The notes beneath the pieces are model-generated. The model was not told the origin of the DNA and ran no database searches. It was given only the letters and a program-made list of their open reading frames with translations. Source: Aeromicrobium sp. (lineage in GTDB: Bacteria; Actinomycetota; Actinomycetes; Propionibacteriales; Nocardioidaceae). Taken from it: a stretch of DNA of 32,605 bases. The DNA is taken from the NCBI GenBank assembly GCA_025964895.1, contig JAOPXY010000068.1, positions 1 through 32,605 of the forward strand. The letters run 5' to 3'. The position numbers and the translations under genes were made by a program. Position 1 is the stretch's first letter. Every line of letters begins with the position of its first letter. Below, piece after piece: positions 16,074-28,228 of the stretch.

Positions 16074-16493
16074 TCAGGCGTTCTTGGGCCTGCGGAATCC
16101 GGCCGCCTCGGCGGCCTCGGGCGTCTCGAACCACAGCGCCGCCGTCGTGCGTCCGTACGCGGGGCTCGACGGCGCGTGGTAGATCTTCGATCCGCGGCTG
16201 ACCTTGACGACGTACGCGGCCGACGGCGGCTCGCCCCCGGCCAGCGGGAGCGCCGACCCCGGATGCGGTCCCGGCACGACGACCGGCTCGGGTCGGGGCG
16301 TCGCGGGCACCACGGGCTCGGCGAGGGGCTCGGCGACGGGCTCGACCATCGACTGCACCGCGGGCTCGGCCACGGGTGCCGCCGGGCGGCGGCGACGGCC
16401 GACGAGCTCGCGGCAGAGCCAGCCGAGGAGGAATCCCAGGACGGCGGCCGCGACGAGCCAGATGAGGATCTCGCCGATCGTGTATCCCGACAT
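16074..16493 (-). CDS. ArfC-like membrane protein with C-terminal 'sunset' domain
   Basis: 139 residues. One N-terminal transmembrane helix (IGEILIWLVAAAVLGFLLGW, about residues 6-25) is followed by an RRRR stop-transfer signal and a long proline/valine/glutamate linker of VAEP-like repeats (residues 37-75). The last 50 residues, from YVVKVSRGSKIYHAP to WFETPEAAEAAGFRRPKN, resemble the C-terminal domain of mycobacterial ArfC (Rv0901) and the so-called sunset domain. It starts one base after the stop of the BON-like gene, so the two form an operon like arfA-arfC. No separate arfB is present; its membrane helix may be represented by this N-terminus. Function is inferred by analogy only. Confidence 0.75.
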   Translation of the reverse strand: MSGYTIGEILIWLVAAAVLGFLLGWLCRELVGRRRRPAAPVAEPAVQSMVEPVAEPLAEPVVPATPRPEPVVVPGPHPGSALPLAGGEPPSAAYVVKVSRGSKIYHAPSSPAYGRTTAALWFETPEAAEAAGFRRPKNA

Positions 16494-16494
16494 C

Positions 16495-17166
16495 TCAGCC
16501 CGCGTCCGGGGTCGGCGTCGCCAGGTCGAGCGTCCCGGTGACCTCGAGACCGGGCAGGACGTCGGACAGCTCCTCGAGCAGCCGGATGCGCTCGGACTCG
16601 TCCTCGACGGTGCCCCCGATCGCTACCGTGCCGTCCCCCGGGATCTCCAGCTCGAGACCCTCGACGCCGGCGACGACCTCGAACACGTCGGGCAGGTCGT
16701 CCGCCCACCTCGCCGGTGCGACCGACCGGTCGACCGCCACGTCGCCGGTGATCATGGTCCGCAGCCCCTCGGCCACGGCGACCTTGATCTCGGCGGCCGC
16801 GTCGGGATCGGGCACCACGCCGTTGATCTCCACGTCGTCACCCGCCCGATCGAGCTCGAACCGGGCGACGCCCTCGATGACGTCGTCGGCGACCACGGCG
16901 ACGTCGACCCGGCGGACCCCAGGCAGTGACGCGACGAGCGTCTCGGCGCGGCGGATCTCGACGTCGTTGCCGCCGCTCAACTCGGCCTCGCGGCCCCGGA
17001 AGTCGACCAGCACGTCGCCGAGACCGGCCGCGGCCAGCGCCGTCCGGGCGCGGTCGCCCAGGCCGTGGGCCACGCTGCCTGAGCCGAGCACCGCTCCGGC
17101 GGCGATGACCGCGACGAGACCGGTCAGCACGAGGCCGATGAGCCCCTTGAGGGTGCGATCAGACAC
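16495..17166 (-). CDS. Membrane-anchored BON-like protein, ArfA/OmpATb-like without OmpA domain
   Basis: 223 residues. An N-terminal membrane anchor (LKGLIGLVLTGLVAVIAAGAVLG, about residues 6-28) is followed by modules with the BON-type pattern: a helix, then strands such as VDVAVVADDVIEGVARF and LELEIPGDGTVAIGGTVEDESERI ending in VTGTLDL. This order recalls the N-terminal half of OmpATb (ArfA, Rv0899). The peptidoglycan-binding OmpA domain that completes ArfA is absent: the chain stops after TPTPDAG. The GTG start at 17166 is chosen because SDRTLKGL gives the anchor a short basic lead; an AGGGGG stretch lies about ten bases upstream. It is coupled to the ArfC-like gene. Confidence 0.72.
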   Translation of the reverse strand: MSDRTLKGLIGLVLTGLVAVIAAGAVLGSGSVAHGLGDRARTALAAAGLGDVLVDFRGREAELSGGNDVEIRRAETLVASLPGVRRVDVAVVADDVIEGVARFELDRAGDDVEINGVVPDPDAAAEIKVAVAEGLRTMITGDVAVDRSVAPARWADDLPDVFEVVAGVEGLELEIPGDGTVAIGGTVEDESERIRLLEELSDVLPGLEVTGTLDLATPTPDAG

Positions 17167-17282
17167 GGACGGAGTTCCCCCTGTGGTCGTGCGCCACGAC
17201 GAGTGGTCCACGATAGCGGCCGGGACGGTGCTCCCGGGCGCGGTCCCGAGCAGATGTCGGTGCCGACTGGGACGATGGTTCG

Positions 17283-21912
<4,630 letters not shown>

Positions 21913-21920
<8 letters not shown>

Positions 21921-22692
21921 GGGAGACACCGTCTGGCGCACGGCGCACCACCTGCGTGAGGTGCTGGCCGGACACGAGCTCGTACGCACCGACTTTCGCG
22001 TGCCCGACTTCGCGACGGTCGACCTTGCAGGCGAGATCGTCGACGACGTCGTCAGCCACGGCAAGCACCTGCTGATCCAGACTCCGCGGCACTCGATCCA
22101 CTCGCACCTGAAGATGGAGGGCGCCTGGCACGTCCAGCGCCTCGACACGCCATGGCGCCGACCCGGGCACTCCGCGCGCGCGGTGCTCGAGACCGACGAG
22201 TGGCAGTGCATCGGCTACTCGCTGGGCATCCTGGAGGTGCTCGATCGTGACGACGAGCAGTCCGCCGTCGGCTACCTGGGTCCCGACCTGCTCGGGCCCG
22301 ACTGGGACCTCGACGAGGCCGTCCGGCGCGCCGGGGCCGATCCCGCCCGTCCGGTCTTCCTCGCACTGCTCGACCAGCGCAACCTGGCCGGCTTCGGCAA
22401 CGAGTACGTCAACGAGCTGCTGTTCATCATGGGGCTGCTGCCGACCCGTCCGGTCGGCGAGGTGCCCGATCTGTCCCGCGTGATCTCCCGTGGCCAGCGC
22501 ATGCTCGACGTCAACAAGTCACGCATCGAGCGCTCGTTCACCGGCAGCACCCGCCGGGGCGAGGACCGCTGGGTCTACAACCGCGAGCGCGCCCGCTGTC
22601 GCCGGTGTGGCACCCGCATCCGCGAGGGCACGCTCGGCGACAGCCCCACGACCGAGCGCAACATCTTCTGGTGCCCCCACTGCCAGACCTGA
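21913..22692 (+). CDS. nei: Formamidopyrimidine-DNA glycosylase / endonuclease VIII family (Nei2)
   Basis: 259-residue base-excision repair glycosylase with AP-lyase activity. The N-terminal nucleophile and catalytic glutamate are intact (M-P2-E3-GDT), as is the DNA-binding lysine K51 in SHGKH. The helix-two-turn-helix region contains GFGNEYVNELLF. A zinc finger at the C-terminus has C229, C232, C254 and C257, with R249 at the position of the DNA-contacting arginine. The PEGDTVW start and the overall length match actinobacterial Nei2 (Rv3297). It overlaps lhr by eight bases, the same gene order as in M. tuberculosis, so helicase and glycosylase are made together. Confidence 0.94.
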
Positions 22693-22707
22693 CCCGCCCC
22701 CCGGGTC
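22691..22707. terminator. Hairpin between convergent nei and monooxygenase genes
   Basis: GACCCG-CCCCC-CGGGTC, a 6-bp stem that begins inside the nei stop codon. The converging gene ends at 22715, so it can serve both directions. There is no T-rich tail on either strand, as is common in high-GC actinobacteria. Confidence 0.45.
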
Positions 22708-22714
22708 GGGTCGG

Positions 22715-24178
22715 TCAAACGGTGACGGACGCCGTGGCGCGGCCGAAGACCATCTCCTCGTCGAGGTCGGTCCGCCTCATGTCGCGGGAGTCCAACAGCC
22801 AGTTCTGCCGGATCGTCCACGGCGAGCGGGAGCCCTGCTGCGGTAACAGGTCGGCGACCCGGGTCACGTAGCCGGACGTCAGGTCGAGGATCGGGGCGGA
22901 CTGACCTGACGCGCCGCGGGGGTCGGGCATGCCGTAGTCGTGGCCCTGGGCGTCGAGGTGGTTGATCAGCCGGCACACGTACTGCGACGACAGATCGGCG
23001 CGCAGCGTCCAGGACGCGTTCGTGTAGCCGACGCACCAGGCGAAGTTCGGGATGCCGCTGAACATCAGACCCTTGTAGACGTACAGCTCGTGCGGGTCGA
23101 TCGCGCGGCCGTCCACGTCGACGCTGATCTGCCCCATCGCGACGACCTGCAGTCCCGTCGCCGTCACGACGATGTCCGCGTCGAGGTGAGCTCCGGAGTC
23201 GAGCGCGATGCCCGTCGGCGTGAACGAGGCGATCGTGTCGGTCACGATCGACGCCTGGCCCCGGCGGATGACGCGGAATAGGTCGCCGTCCGGGACGATG
23301 CACAGCCGCTGGTCCCACGGCTTGTACCGAGGCGTGAAGTGCCTCATGTCCGTGCCGTCGGGCAGCTGCTTCCTGGCCCGGGCCAGCAGGATCTTCGCCG
23401 CGGCATCCGGGAAGCGCCGGCAGAACAGGTAGAAGCCGATCGCGACGATCGCGTTCTTGCGGCGGATCGCCCGGTGGGCGAGCCCATCGGGCAGCAGCCG
23501 GCGCAGCAGCGGGGCGAGGTTGTCCGTGGCCGGCAGCGTCGTGATGTACGTAGGCGAGCGCTGCAGCATCGTGACGTGCTCGACCTCGTCGGCCAGCGAC
23601 GGGATCAGTGTCACGGCGGTCGCTCCGCTGCCGATCACGACGACCTTCTTGCCGGCATGGTCGAGGTCGTCGGGCCAGAACTGCGGGTGCACGACCTGCC
23701 CCTCGAAGCGGTCGAGACCCGGGAAGTCCGGCGTGAATCCCGTGTCGTAGCTGTAGTACCCGCTGCACAGGTACAGGAACGACGCCGTCCGCACGACCGT
23801 CTCGTCGCCCACGCGCGAGGTGACGGTCCAGCGGGCGTCGTCCGACGACCACGAGGCGCTCTCGACGCGGTGCCCGAACGAGATGTTCTCCCGAATGCCG
23901 AACTCGTCGGCCGCCTCCTCGATGTACGTGCGGATGTCATCGCCGTCGGCGATCGATTTGGGGTTCGTCCACGGTCGGAACGGGAAGCTCAGCGTGTACA
24001 TGTCCGAGTCGGAGCGGATGCCGGGGTACCGGAACAGGTCCCACGTGCCCCCGACGGCGTCTCGTGCCTCGAGGATCGCGTAGCTCTTGCCAGGGCACTG
24101 CTCCTGCAGGCGGTAGGCGGCCCCGATGCCGGAGAGTCCCGCTCCGACGATGATGACGTCGACGTGCCGTGCGTCCAT
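22715..24178 (-). CDS. EthA-like Baeyer-Villiger flavin monooxygenase
   Basis: 487-residue FAD/NADPH monooxygenase closely resembling M. tuberculosis EthA (Rv3854c), which activates ethionamide and oxidises ketones. The FAD-binding GAGLSGIGAA is at residues 12-21, GGTWDLFRYPGIRSDSDMYTL near 43-63 is the hallmark of the EthA/MymA group, and the NADPH-binding motif GSGATAV is near 187. The Baeyer-Villiger fingerprint region reads FPGLDRFEGQVVHPQFWP. The C-terminal QGSRSPWTIRQNWL block is also EthA-like. The ATG at 24178 has GGAGG six bases upstream. Forty bases upstream lies a perfect ATACCGTTGGTAT palindrome, so control by the TetR protein encoded at 14340 is plausible. EthA itself is controlled by EthR, whose operator, as I recall it, differs. 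Confidence 0.93.
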   Translation of the reverse strand: MDARHVDVIIVGAGLSGIGAAYRLQEQCPGKSYAILEARDAVGGTWDLFRYPGIRSDSDMYTLSFPFRPWTNPKSIADGDDIRTYIEEAADEFGIRENISFGHRVESASWSSDDARWTVTSRVGDETVVRTASFLYLCSGYYSYDTGFTPDFPGLDRFEGQVVHPQFWPDDLDHAGKKVVVIGSGATAVTLIPSLADEVEHVTMLQRSPTYITTLPATDNLAPLLRRLLPDGLAHRAIRRKNAIVAIGFYLFCRRFPDAAAKILLARARKQLPDGTDMRHFTPRYKPWDQRLCIVPDGDLFRVIRRGQASIVTDTIASFTPTGIALDSGAHLDADIVVTATGLQVVAMGQISVDVDGRAIDPHELYVYKGLMFSGIPNFAWCVGYTNASWTLRADLSSQYVCRLINHLDAQGHDYGMPDPRGASGQSAPILDLTSGYVTRVADLLPQQGSRSPWTIRQNWLLDSRDMRRTDLDEEMVFGRATASVTV

Positions 24179-24218
24179 GCTGTGCCTCCACGCTGTGCGC
24201 CCCGCAGGGCCCGTCCAG

Positions 24219-24231
24219 ATACCGTTGGTAT
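24219..24231. promoter_or_regulatory. Perfect 13-bp palindrome ATACCGTTGGTAT before the monooxygenase gene
   Basis: Five-base arms ATACC/GGTAT around three bases. Same motif as the three sites at 14237-14280. It lies in the 119-base divergent region between the monooxygenase and VKOR genes, nearer the former. Confidence 0.65.
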
Positions 24232-24285
24232 GTGAACCGTAGCCCACCGGAGGCCGCAGGTCATCCCTCGGTTGTCGGTTCGTTC

Positions 24286-24291
24286 TAGAAT
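24286..24291 (+). promoter_or_regulatory. -10 box (TAGAAT) for leaderless VKOR gene
   Basis: TAGAAT-CGCGGC-ATG, one base away from the TATAAT consensus. Confidence 0.65.
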
Positions 24292-24297
24292 CGCGGC

Positions 24298-24921
24298 ATG
24301 ACTGCGCAGACCCTCGACGCCGACACCGAGCTCGAGACCCCTGGCTCGTCCGACCGCGGGCTCGGCTGGCTGCTCGCCATCGGTGGCGCGATCGGCCTGT
24401 TCTCGGCCGCGTACCTCATCGTCGAGAAGGTCAACTTCTTGCAGAACGAGGTGGACGGCAAGTCGACCGCACTGAGCTGTGACATCAACGCCTTCGTCAG
24501 CTGCGGCGGTGTCATCAACACCGACCAGGCCTCGGTGTTCGGCTTCCCGAACCCCCTGATGGGCGTCGCCGGATTCGCCGTCGTCGTGACGCTCGGCGTA
24601 CTGCTCGTGGCGCGCGTGCGGCTGCCGGCGTTCGTGTGGCTCGGGCTGCAGGCCGGCGCGGTGTTCGGCATCGCCTTCGTGACGTGGCTGCAGTCGCAGA
24701 GCATCTACGAGATCCAGAAGCTGTGCCCGTGGTGCATGGTCGTCTGGACCGTCATGATCCCCATCTTCGTCTGGCTGACGGCCCGCAACCTGCGCGAGTT
24801 CCTGCCCGGCAACCCCGTCTCGCGGTTCGTCGGCGACTGGACGCTGCTGATCAACGTCCTCTGGTACGTCGCGGTGATCTCGGCGATCTGGTTCAAGTTC
24901 GGCACCAACCTCTGGGCCTAG
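24298..24921 (+). CDS. Vitamin K epoxide reductase (VKOR) homolog
   Basis: 207-residue integral membrane protein that, in actinobacteria, reoxidises the periplasmic disulfide-forming DsbA-like protein and passes electrons to menaquinone. The four essential cysteines are present: the loop pair C61 and C69, and the active-site pair C143-P-W-C146. About five hydrophobic segments are visible (near residues 22-42, 86-104, 110-131, 143-160 and 185-200). A DsbA-like partner is not encoded next to it. The start is fixed by a TAGAAT -10 box. It converges with the pterin dehydratase gene with only nine bases between. Confidence 0.94.
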   Translation: MTAQTLDADTELETPGSSDRGLGWLLAIGGAIGLFSAAYLIVEKVNFLQNEVDGKSTALSCDINAFVSCGGVINTDQASVFGFPNPLMGVAGFAVVVTLGVLLVARVRLPAFVWLGLQAGAVFGIAFVTWLQSQSIYEIQKLCPWCMVVWTVMIPIFVWLTARNLREFLPGNPVSRFVGDWTLLINVLWYVAVISAIWFKFGTNLWA

Positions 24922-24930
24922 GCTCCCGGG

Positions 24931-25218
24931 CTAGCTGGCGGCCGCCAAGCGCTCGATGACTCGCGCGAGCTGCACATCGCGGTCCGTCACTCCCCCGACG
25001 TCGTGGCTGCTGAGGCGGATGTCGACGCGGTTGTAGACGTTGGTCCACTCCGGGTGGTGATTCATCTCGTCGATCGAGCCGGCGGCGCGCTGCATGAAGG
25101 CCATCGCGGCGGTGAAGTCCGCGAACTCGAAGGACTTCACGATCGCCTCACCCTCCTGTGACCAGCCCGGCAGGCTGTCGAGGGCGGCTTCGATCTGGGC
25201 ATCGGTGTAAGCAGTCAT
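24931..25218 (-). CDS. 4a-hydroxytetrahydrobiopterin dehydratase (pterin-4a-carbinolamine dehydratase)
   Basis: 95-residue enzyme that dehydrates 4a-hydroxy-tetrahydropterins, regenerating pterin cofactor. The family signature [15 protein letters not shown] (residues 51-65) contains the paired active-site histidines H54 and H55; the [11 protein letters not shown] segment supplies the third histidine, H72. The ATG at 25218 is preferred to a GTG three codons upstream, because a TAGCGT -10 box ends seven bases before the ATG and would overlap a longer leader. No aromatic amino acid hydroxylase is visible nearby. Confidence 0.92.
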   Translation of the reverse strand: MTAYTDAQIEAALDSLPGWSQEGEAIVKSFEFADFTAAMAFMQRAAGSIDEMNHHPEWTNVYNRVDIRLSSHDVGGVTDRDVQLARVIERLAAAS

Positions 25219-25225
25219 CTCCACC

Positions 25226-25231
25226 ACGCTA
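25226..25231 (-). promoter_or_regulatory. -10 box (TAGCGT) for leaderless pterin dehydratase gene
   Basis: TAGCGT, seven bases, ATG on the minus strand; it decides between two possible starts. Confidence 0.5.
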
Positions 25232-25275
25232 GCCCCGCACCCCTCGCGCGCAACCCCTGCCGCCGCCGGCGGGGC

Positions 25276-26148
25276 TCAGACCTCGAGGGCTGCAAGGGCG
25301 GGCGCTATGCCGTCGACGATCTCACGCGCCAGGTAGCTCACCCGGCCGTGCTCGACCGCGAGCCGCTGCCCAGCGGCCGCGTGGACATGGGCCGCCCAGC
25401 ACGCGGCCTGCTCCGGGTCGGCACCGCGAGCCAGCAGTCCCGCGACGAGACCGGCCAGGACGTCACCGCTGCCCGACGTCCCGAGACCGGTGTCCGCCGT
25501 CTCGTCGCGCCACACGGTGCCGTCGGGGCGCGCGACATGGCCGAAGAGCGACACGACGCAGTCGAACGTCCGGGCGATGACGGCCGACTCCTCGTCGAGG
25601 TCGTCGCCCAGGTCGCGGTCCAGCAGGCGTGCGCCCTCGCCCTGGTTGGGCGTCAGTACCGCGCGCCGCGCCCGACCCTTGAGCAGCTCCTGGCGCTTCG
25701 ACAGGGCGCCCAGGGCATACGCGTCCACCACGACCGAGACGTCGTCGCCGATCGCGTCGATCACGACCTCGAGCAGCGACCCGGCCTCGTCGACGTCGAT
25801 CAGACCCGGCCCGATCAGCACGACGTCGGCCGCGCACGCCAGGTCGACCAGCTGGTCGACCTGGCTCGCATGGGCGGCGCCTGCGTCGTTCTCCGGCAGC
25901 CCGATCACCATCGCCTCCGGCACGGCGATGCTGAGCGCGGTCGCGGTGCTCTCGGTCGTCGCCAGCTGCAGCTTGCCGGCGCCGGCCCGCAGCGCCGCCG
26001 TGCCCGCCAGCAGCACGGCGCCCGGCGTGAAGCGCGAGCCCCCGACCACGAGCACCGTGCCGCGGGACGACTTGTCGCCCTCCGCCGCGGGCAGCGGCCA
26101 CTCCCGCAGCCGGCCGGGCGTGAGGGTCGTGACGTCAAGCTCGGTCAT
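25276..26148 (-). CDS. nnrD: ADP-dependent NAD(P)H-hydrate dehydratase (NnrD-like)
   Basis: 290 residues of the ribokinase-like fold; the family repairs hydrated NADH/NADPH using ADP or ATP. Visible: VLVVGGSRFTPGA (33-44), the GPGL turn (113-116), VVDAYAL, and the catalytic GTSGSGDVLAG with D229. Two family motifs deviate: the usual TPHPGE reads TPNQGE (166-171) and the usual LKG reads LFG (201-203). The N-terminal epimerase domain (NnrE) found in fused actinobacterial enzymes is absent. The ATG has AGGAG seven bases upstream, located within the end of the histidine phosphatase gene, so the two are coupled. It could be a paralog with a shifted substrate. Confidence 0.85.
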   Translation of the reverse strand: MTELDVTTLTPGRLREWPLPAAEGDKSSRGTVLVVGGSRFTPGAVLLAGTAALRAGAGKLQLATTESTATALSIAVPEAMVIGLPENDAGAAHASQVDQLVDLACAADVVLIGPGLIDVDEAGSLLEVVIDAIGDDVSVVVDAYALGALSKRQELLKGRARRAVLTPNQGEGARLLDRDLGDDLDEESAVIARTFDCVVSLFGHVARPDGTVWRDETADTGLGTSGSGDVLAGLVAGLLARGADPEQAACWAAHVHAAAGQRLAVEHGRVSYLAREIVDGIAPALAALEV

Positions 26149-26860
26149 CGGCGGGCTCCTGGGTCGGTCGTGCTGCCGGGTCGTCCTCGAGGTGCCCGAC
26201 GTCGTTGAACATCTCGCAGCGCCAGGCGCCGCCTGACCTGATCCAGCTGCTCAGGGACGCGTTGGCGATGGGCGAGTCGGCGGCCGCCTCGATCAACGCC
26301 TGCTCCTCGAGGTCCTCCAGCACGTACCGGACCATCGAGACGACGACGTCGTGCGCGAACAGCAGGACCCGGCGCCCCGGCCGGTCCTGCTCGATCTCGC
26401 GCAGGACGGCGCGCAGCCGCAGGGCCACGTCTGCCCACGATTCACCGCCGGGGGGACGGTAGTAGAACTTGCCGTGACGCTTGCGGCGCTCGGCCTCCTC
26501 GGGGAACGCGGAGTGGATGCCCTGCACGGTGTGCAGGTCGAGGACGCCGAGATCACGGTCGCGCAGACGCTCGTCGACCCGCAGGCGGACGCCGAGATCA
26601 CCCGTCGCGATCTCCGCGGTCTGCCGGGCCCGCAGGAACGGCGACGTCACGACGAGATCTGGCAGCTCGTCGCCCGCCACGCCCTTCAGGCGGCGGCAGA
26701 GGCTCTCGGCCTGCTGTCGCCCGAGATCCGAGAGCGGCACGTCCGCCTCGCGCTCGGTGACGTCGATGAGGTCGAGCCGGTCGTGCGCCGCGGACCTCGC
26801 CGCCACGTTCGCCGTGCTCTCGCCGTGCCGCACGACGCCGATCCACAGGGTGTCATCCAT
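26135..26860 (-). CDS. Histidine phosphatase family protein
   Basis: 241-residue phosphoglycerate-mutase-like phosphatase. The phosphohistidine motif is R11-H12-G-E-S; the supporting arginine is R77 in SPFLRAR, and the second catalytic histidine H170 lies in LLFAHDV. Here the usual SHG of this motif is replaced by AHD. The PPGGES segment (136-141) is characteristic of the family. The C-terminus is an acidic tail (EDDPAARPTQEPADDRA). The ATG is preceded at seven bases by TAGGAC, a possible -10 box. It overlaps nnrD by 14 bases. The substrate is not predictable. Confidence 0.9.
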   Translation of the reverse strand: MDDTLWIGVVRHGESTANVAARSAAHDRLDLIDVTEREADVPLSDLGRQQAESLCRRLKGVAGDELPDLVVTSPFLRARQTAEIATGDLGVRLRVDERLRDRDLGVLDLHTVQGIHSAFPEEAERRKRHGKFYYRPPGGESWADVALRLRAVLREIEQDRPGRRVLLFAHDVVVSMVRYVLEDLEEQALIEAAADSPIANASLSSWIRSGGAWRCEMFNDVGHLEDDPAARPTQEPADDRA

Positions 26861-26867
26861 GAGTGCT

Positions 26868-26873
26868 GTCCTA
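26868..26873 (-). promoter_or_regulatory. Possible -10 box (TAGGAC) for histidine phosphatase-nnrD message
   Basis: TAGGAC, seven bases, ATG on the minus strand. The last base departs from TAnnnT. Confidence 0.35.
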
Positions 26874-26899
26874 CCCGCTCCGGGCCACCGGAAACGGAC

Positions 26900-27187
26900 T
26901 CACCAGCTGTCCGGCAGGAGCAGCACATTCTGCCCCGACCCCGCAGACAGGCAGACGGCGCGCGGATCGATGCGGTGGATGACCCGTCTGGAGTAGCTCT
27001 CGCCGCTGCGCGACGGGCTCTCTACGACGAGATGGGGTCCGTCGTCGGCGTACGTGCCGAGCGCGACGACACCTGGGCGGTCGATCTCGCGGAACGCCAT
27101 GAGGATGCGCTGCTGGACGTCGAGATCGGTGACCCGGTAGACGAGGACCGACCAGGGCTGTGACGAGGGCGTCGAGTGAAGGGACAT
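26900..27187 (-). CDS. Small uncharacterised protein, 95 residues
   Basis: I do not recognise a named family. The sequence looks like one compact alpha/beta domain: WSVLVYRVTDLDVQQRILMAFREID, then GVVALGTYADDGPHLVVESPSRSGESYSRRVIHRIDP. The alternation of strands and one amphipathic helix resembles a ferredoxin- or ACT-like half fold. There is no signal or membrane segment. The ATG has no good ribosome-binding site; a TACGTT -10-like box lies 13 bases upstream, which would give a leader of only about six bases. It lies 39 bases upstream of the histidine phosphatase gene on the same strand. Confidence 0.7.
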   Translation of the reverse strand: MSLHSTPSSQPWSVLVYRVTDLDVQQRILMAFREIDRPGVVALGTYADDGPHLVVESPSRSGESYSRRVIHRIDPRAVCLSAGSGQNVLLLPDSW

Positions 27188-27287
27188 CGGTGACCCGTCG
27201 AACGTACGTGGGTCCGACTACTTCTCAACCGGTCCGCCCATCATTCCACGTCCGCGGATGACGTGCCATCGCAACGGCTGGTTTGGC

Positions 27288-27332
27288 GTGCCGCGCGGCG
27301 GGTACGTCGATCCGGGCCGCGGCGCGCGGCAC
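27288..27332. repeat. Inverted repeat in the putative leader of the methyltransferase gene
   Basis: Ten-base perfect arms GTGCCGCGCG (27288-27297) and CGCGCGGCAC (27323-27332) around 25 bases, ending 23 bases before the chosen ATG. It could fold in the mRNA leader or act as a protein-binding site. Confidence 0.45.
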
Positions 27333-27355
27333 CCGCGCTGACCATGAAGGACCCC

Positions 27356-28009
27356 ATGACCGACGCCACTCCCCTCGTCACCGGCACCGCCGGCACCGTG
27401 AGACTCACCCGGTTCGGCAGCCTGGAGGTCGCCTTCGACGATCGCGTCCTCGAGCCGCGGGAATGGACGGTAGCGCAGTCCGCATGGGCCGCCGAGCTGC
27501 TGGCGTCCGCGCCCGCCGGGCCCGTGCTCGAGCTGTGCGCGGGCGTCGGTCACATCGGCCTGCTGGCGGTCACGGGCACCGACCGTCCGCTCGTGCTGGT
27601 CGACCTCAACCCGGCCGCCTCCGAGCTGTCGGCCGTCAACGTCGCGGCGGCCGGCGTGGACGACCGCGTCGACATCCGCACCGGGTCGATGACCGAGGTC
27701 CTGGTGCCCGGCGAGACCTTCGCCCTCGTGATCGCGGACCCGCCGTGGGTCGAGTCCGACGGTATCGGCCGGTTCCCCGAGGACCCGAAGATCGCGATCG
27801 ACGGAGGCGAGGACGGACTCGACCTGGCCCGCATGTGCTGCGAGGTCATCGACGCCCACCTGGCTCCCGGCGGATCGGCGATCCTGCAGCTCGGCACCGG
27901 CGCGCAAGTCGAGGCGATCGATGCATTCCTCGCGGACGCGTCGTCGTCCGGCCTGCGCGTCACCGCCGTCCGTGAGTTCGATCGCGGGGTTCTGGCGCTC
28001 ATCTCCTGA
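27356..28009 (+). CDS. Class I SAM-dependent methyltransferase
   Basis: 217 residues. Motif I is VLELCAGVGHIG (57-68), the acidic residue ending strand two is D83 (LVDLNP), and motif IV is ADPPW (127-131). DPPW/NPPY-type motifs occur in methyltransferases that modify an amide or exocyclic amino nitrogen, such as HemK/PrmC and RsmC-like enzymes, so the substrate is likely a protein glutamine, rRNA or DNA base, not a small molecule. Target-specific domains are absent. The ATG at 27356 is chosen for its AAGGA four bases upstream; an in-frame ATG at 27344 is possible. It ends three bases before the convergent CDGSH gene. Confidence 0.85.
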   Translation: MTDATPLVTGTAGTVRLTRFGSLEVAFDDRVLEPREWTVAQSAWAAELLASAPAGPVLELCAGVGHIGLLAVTGTDRPLVLVDLNPAASELSAVNVAAAGVDDRVDIRTGSMTEVLVPGETFALVIADPPWVESDGIGRFPEDPKIAIDGGEDGLDLARMCCEVIDAHLAPGGSAILQLGTGAQVEAIDAFLADASSSGLRVTAVREFDRGVLALIS

Positions 28010-28012
28010 CGG

Positions 28013-28228
28013 CTACGGCAGGTCCTTGCGCGGGATGACCTTGTGCGTGCCGTCGCACCACGGCTGCGACGCGGACTTGCCGCACCGGCACACCGCGCTG
28101 ACGGGCCGCGTCGTACGGGCGCTCGTGCCGTCCGGCGACTGCACGACGTGATCGCCGCGCAGCAGCATGGGGCCGCCCGGACACAGGATGATGTCGGGCT
28201 GCTGCGGTGCGGCGTCCCCGTCGATCAT
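28013..28228 (-). CDS. CDGSH iron-sulfur domain protein
   Basis: 71-residue [2Fe-2S] protein. The full CDGSH signature is present: C47-x-C49, S52, P56, C58-D-G-T-H62, giving the three-cysteine, one-histidine cluster site known from mitoNEET. The N-terminal half (CPGGPMLLRGDHVVQSPDG) forms the usual beta cap and includes a possible anion-binding CPGGP. The ATG overlaps the stop of the diiron-oxidase gene (ATGA), so the two are co-translated. A role as electron donor or redox partner for that oxidase is inferred from the coupling; CDGSH proteins can also transfer clusters or sense redox state. Confidence 0.93.
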   Translation of the reverse strand: MIDGDAAPQQPDIILCPGGPMLLRGDHVVQSPDGTSARTTRPVSAVCRCGKSASQPWCDGTHKVIPRKDLP

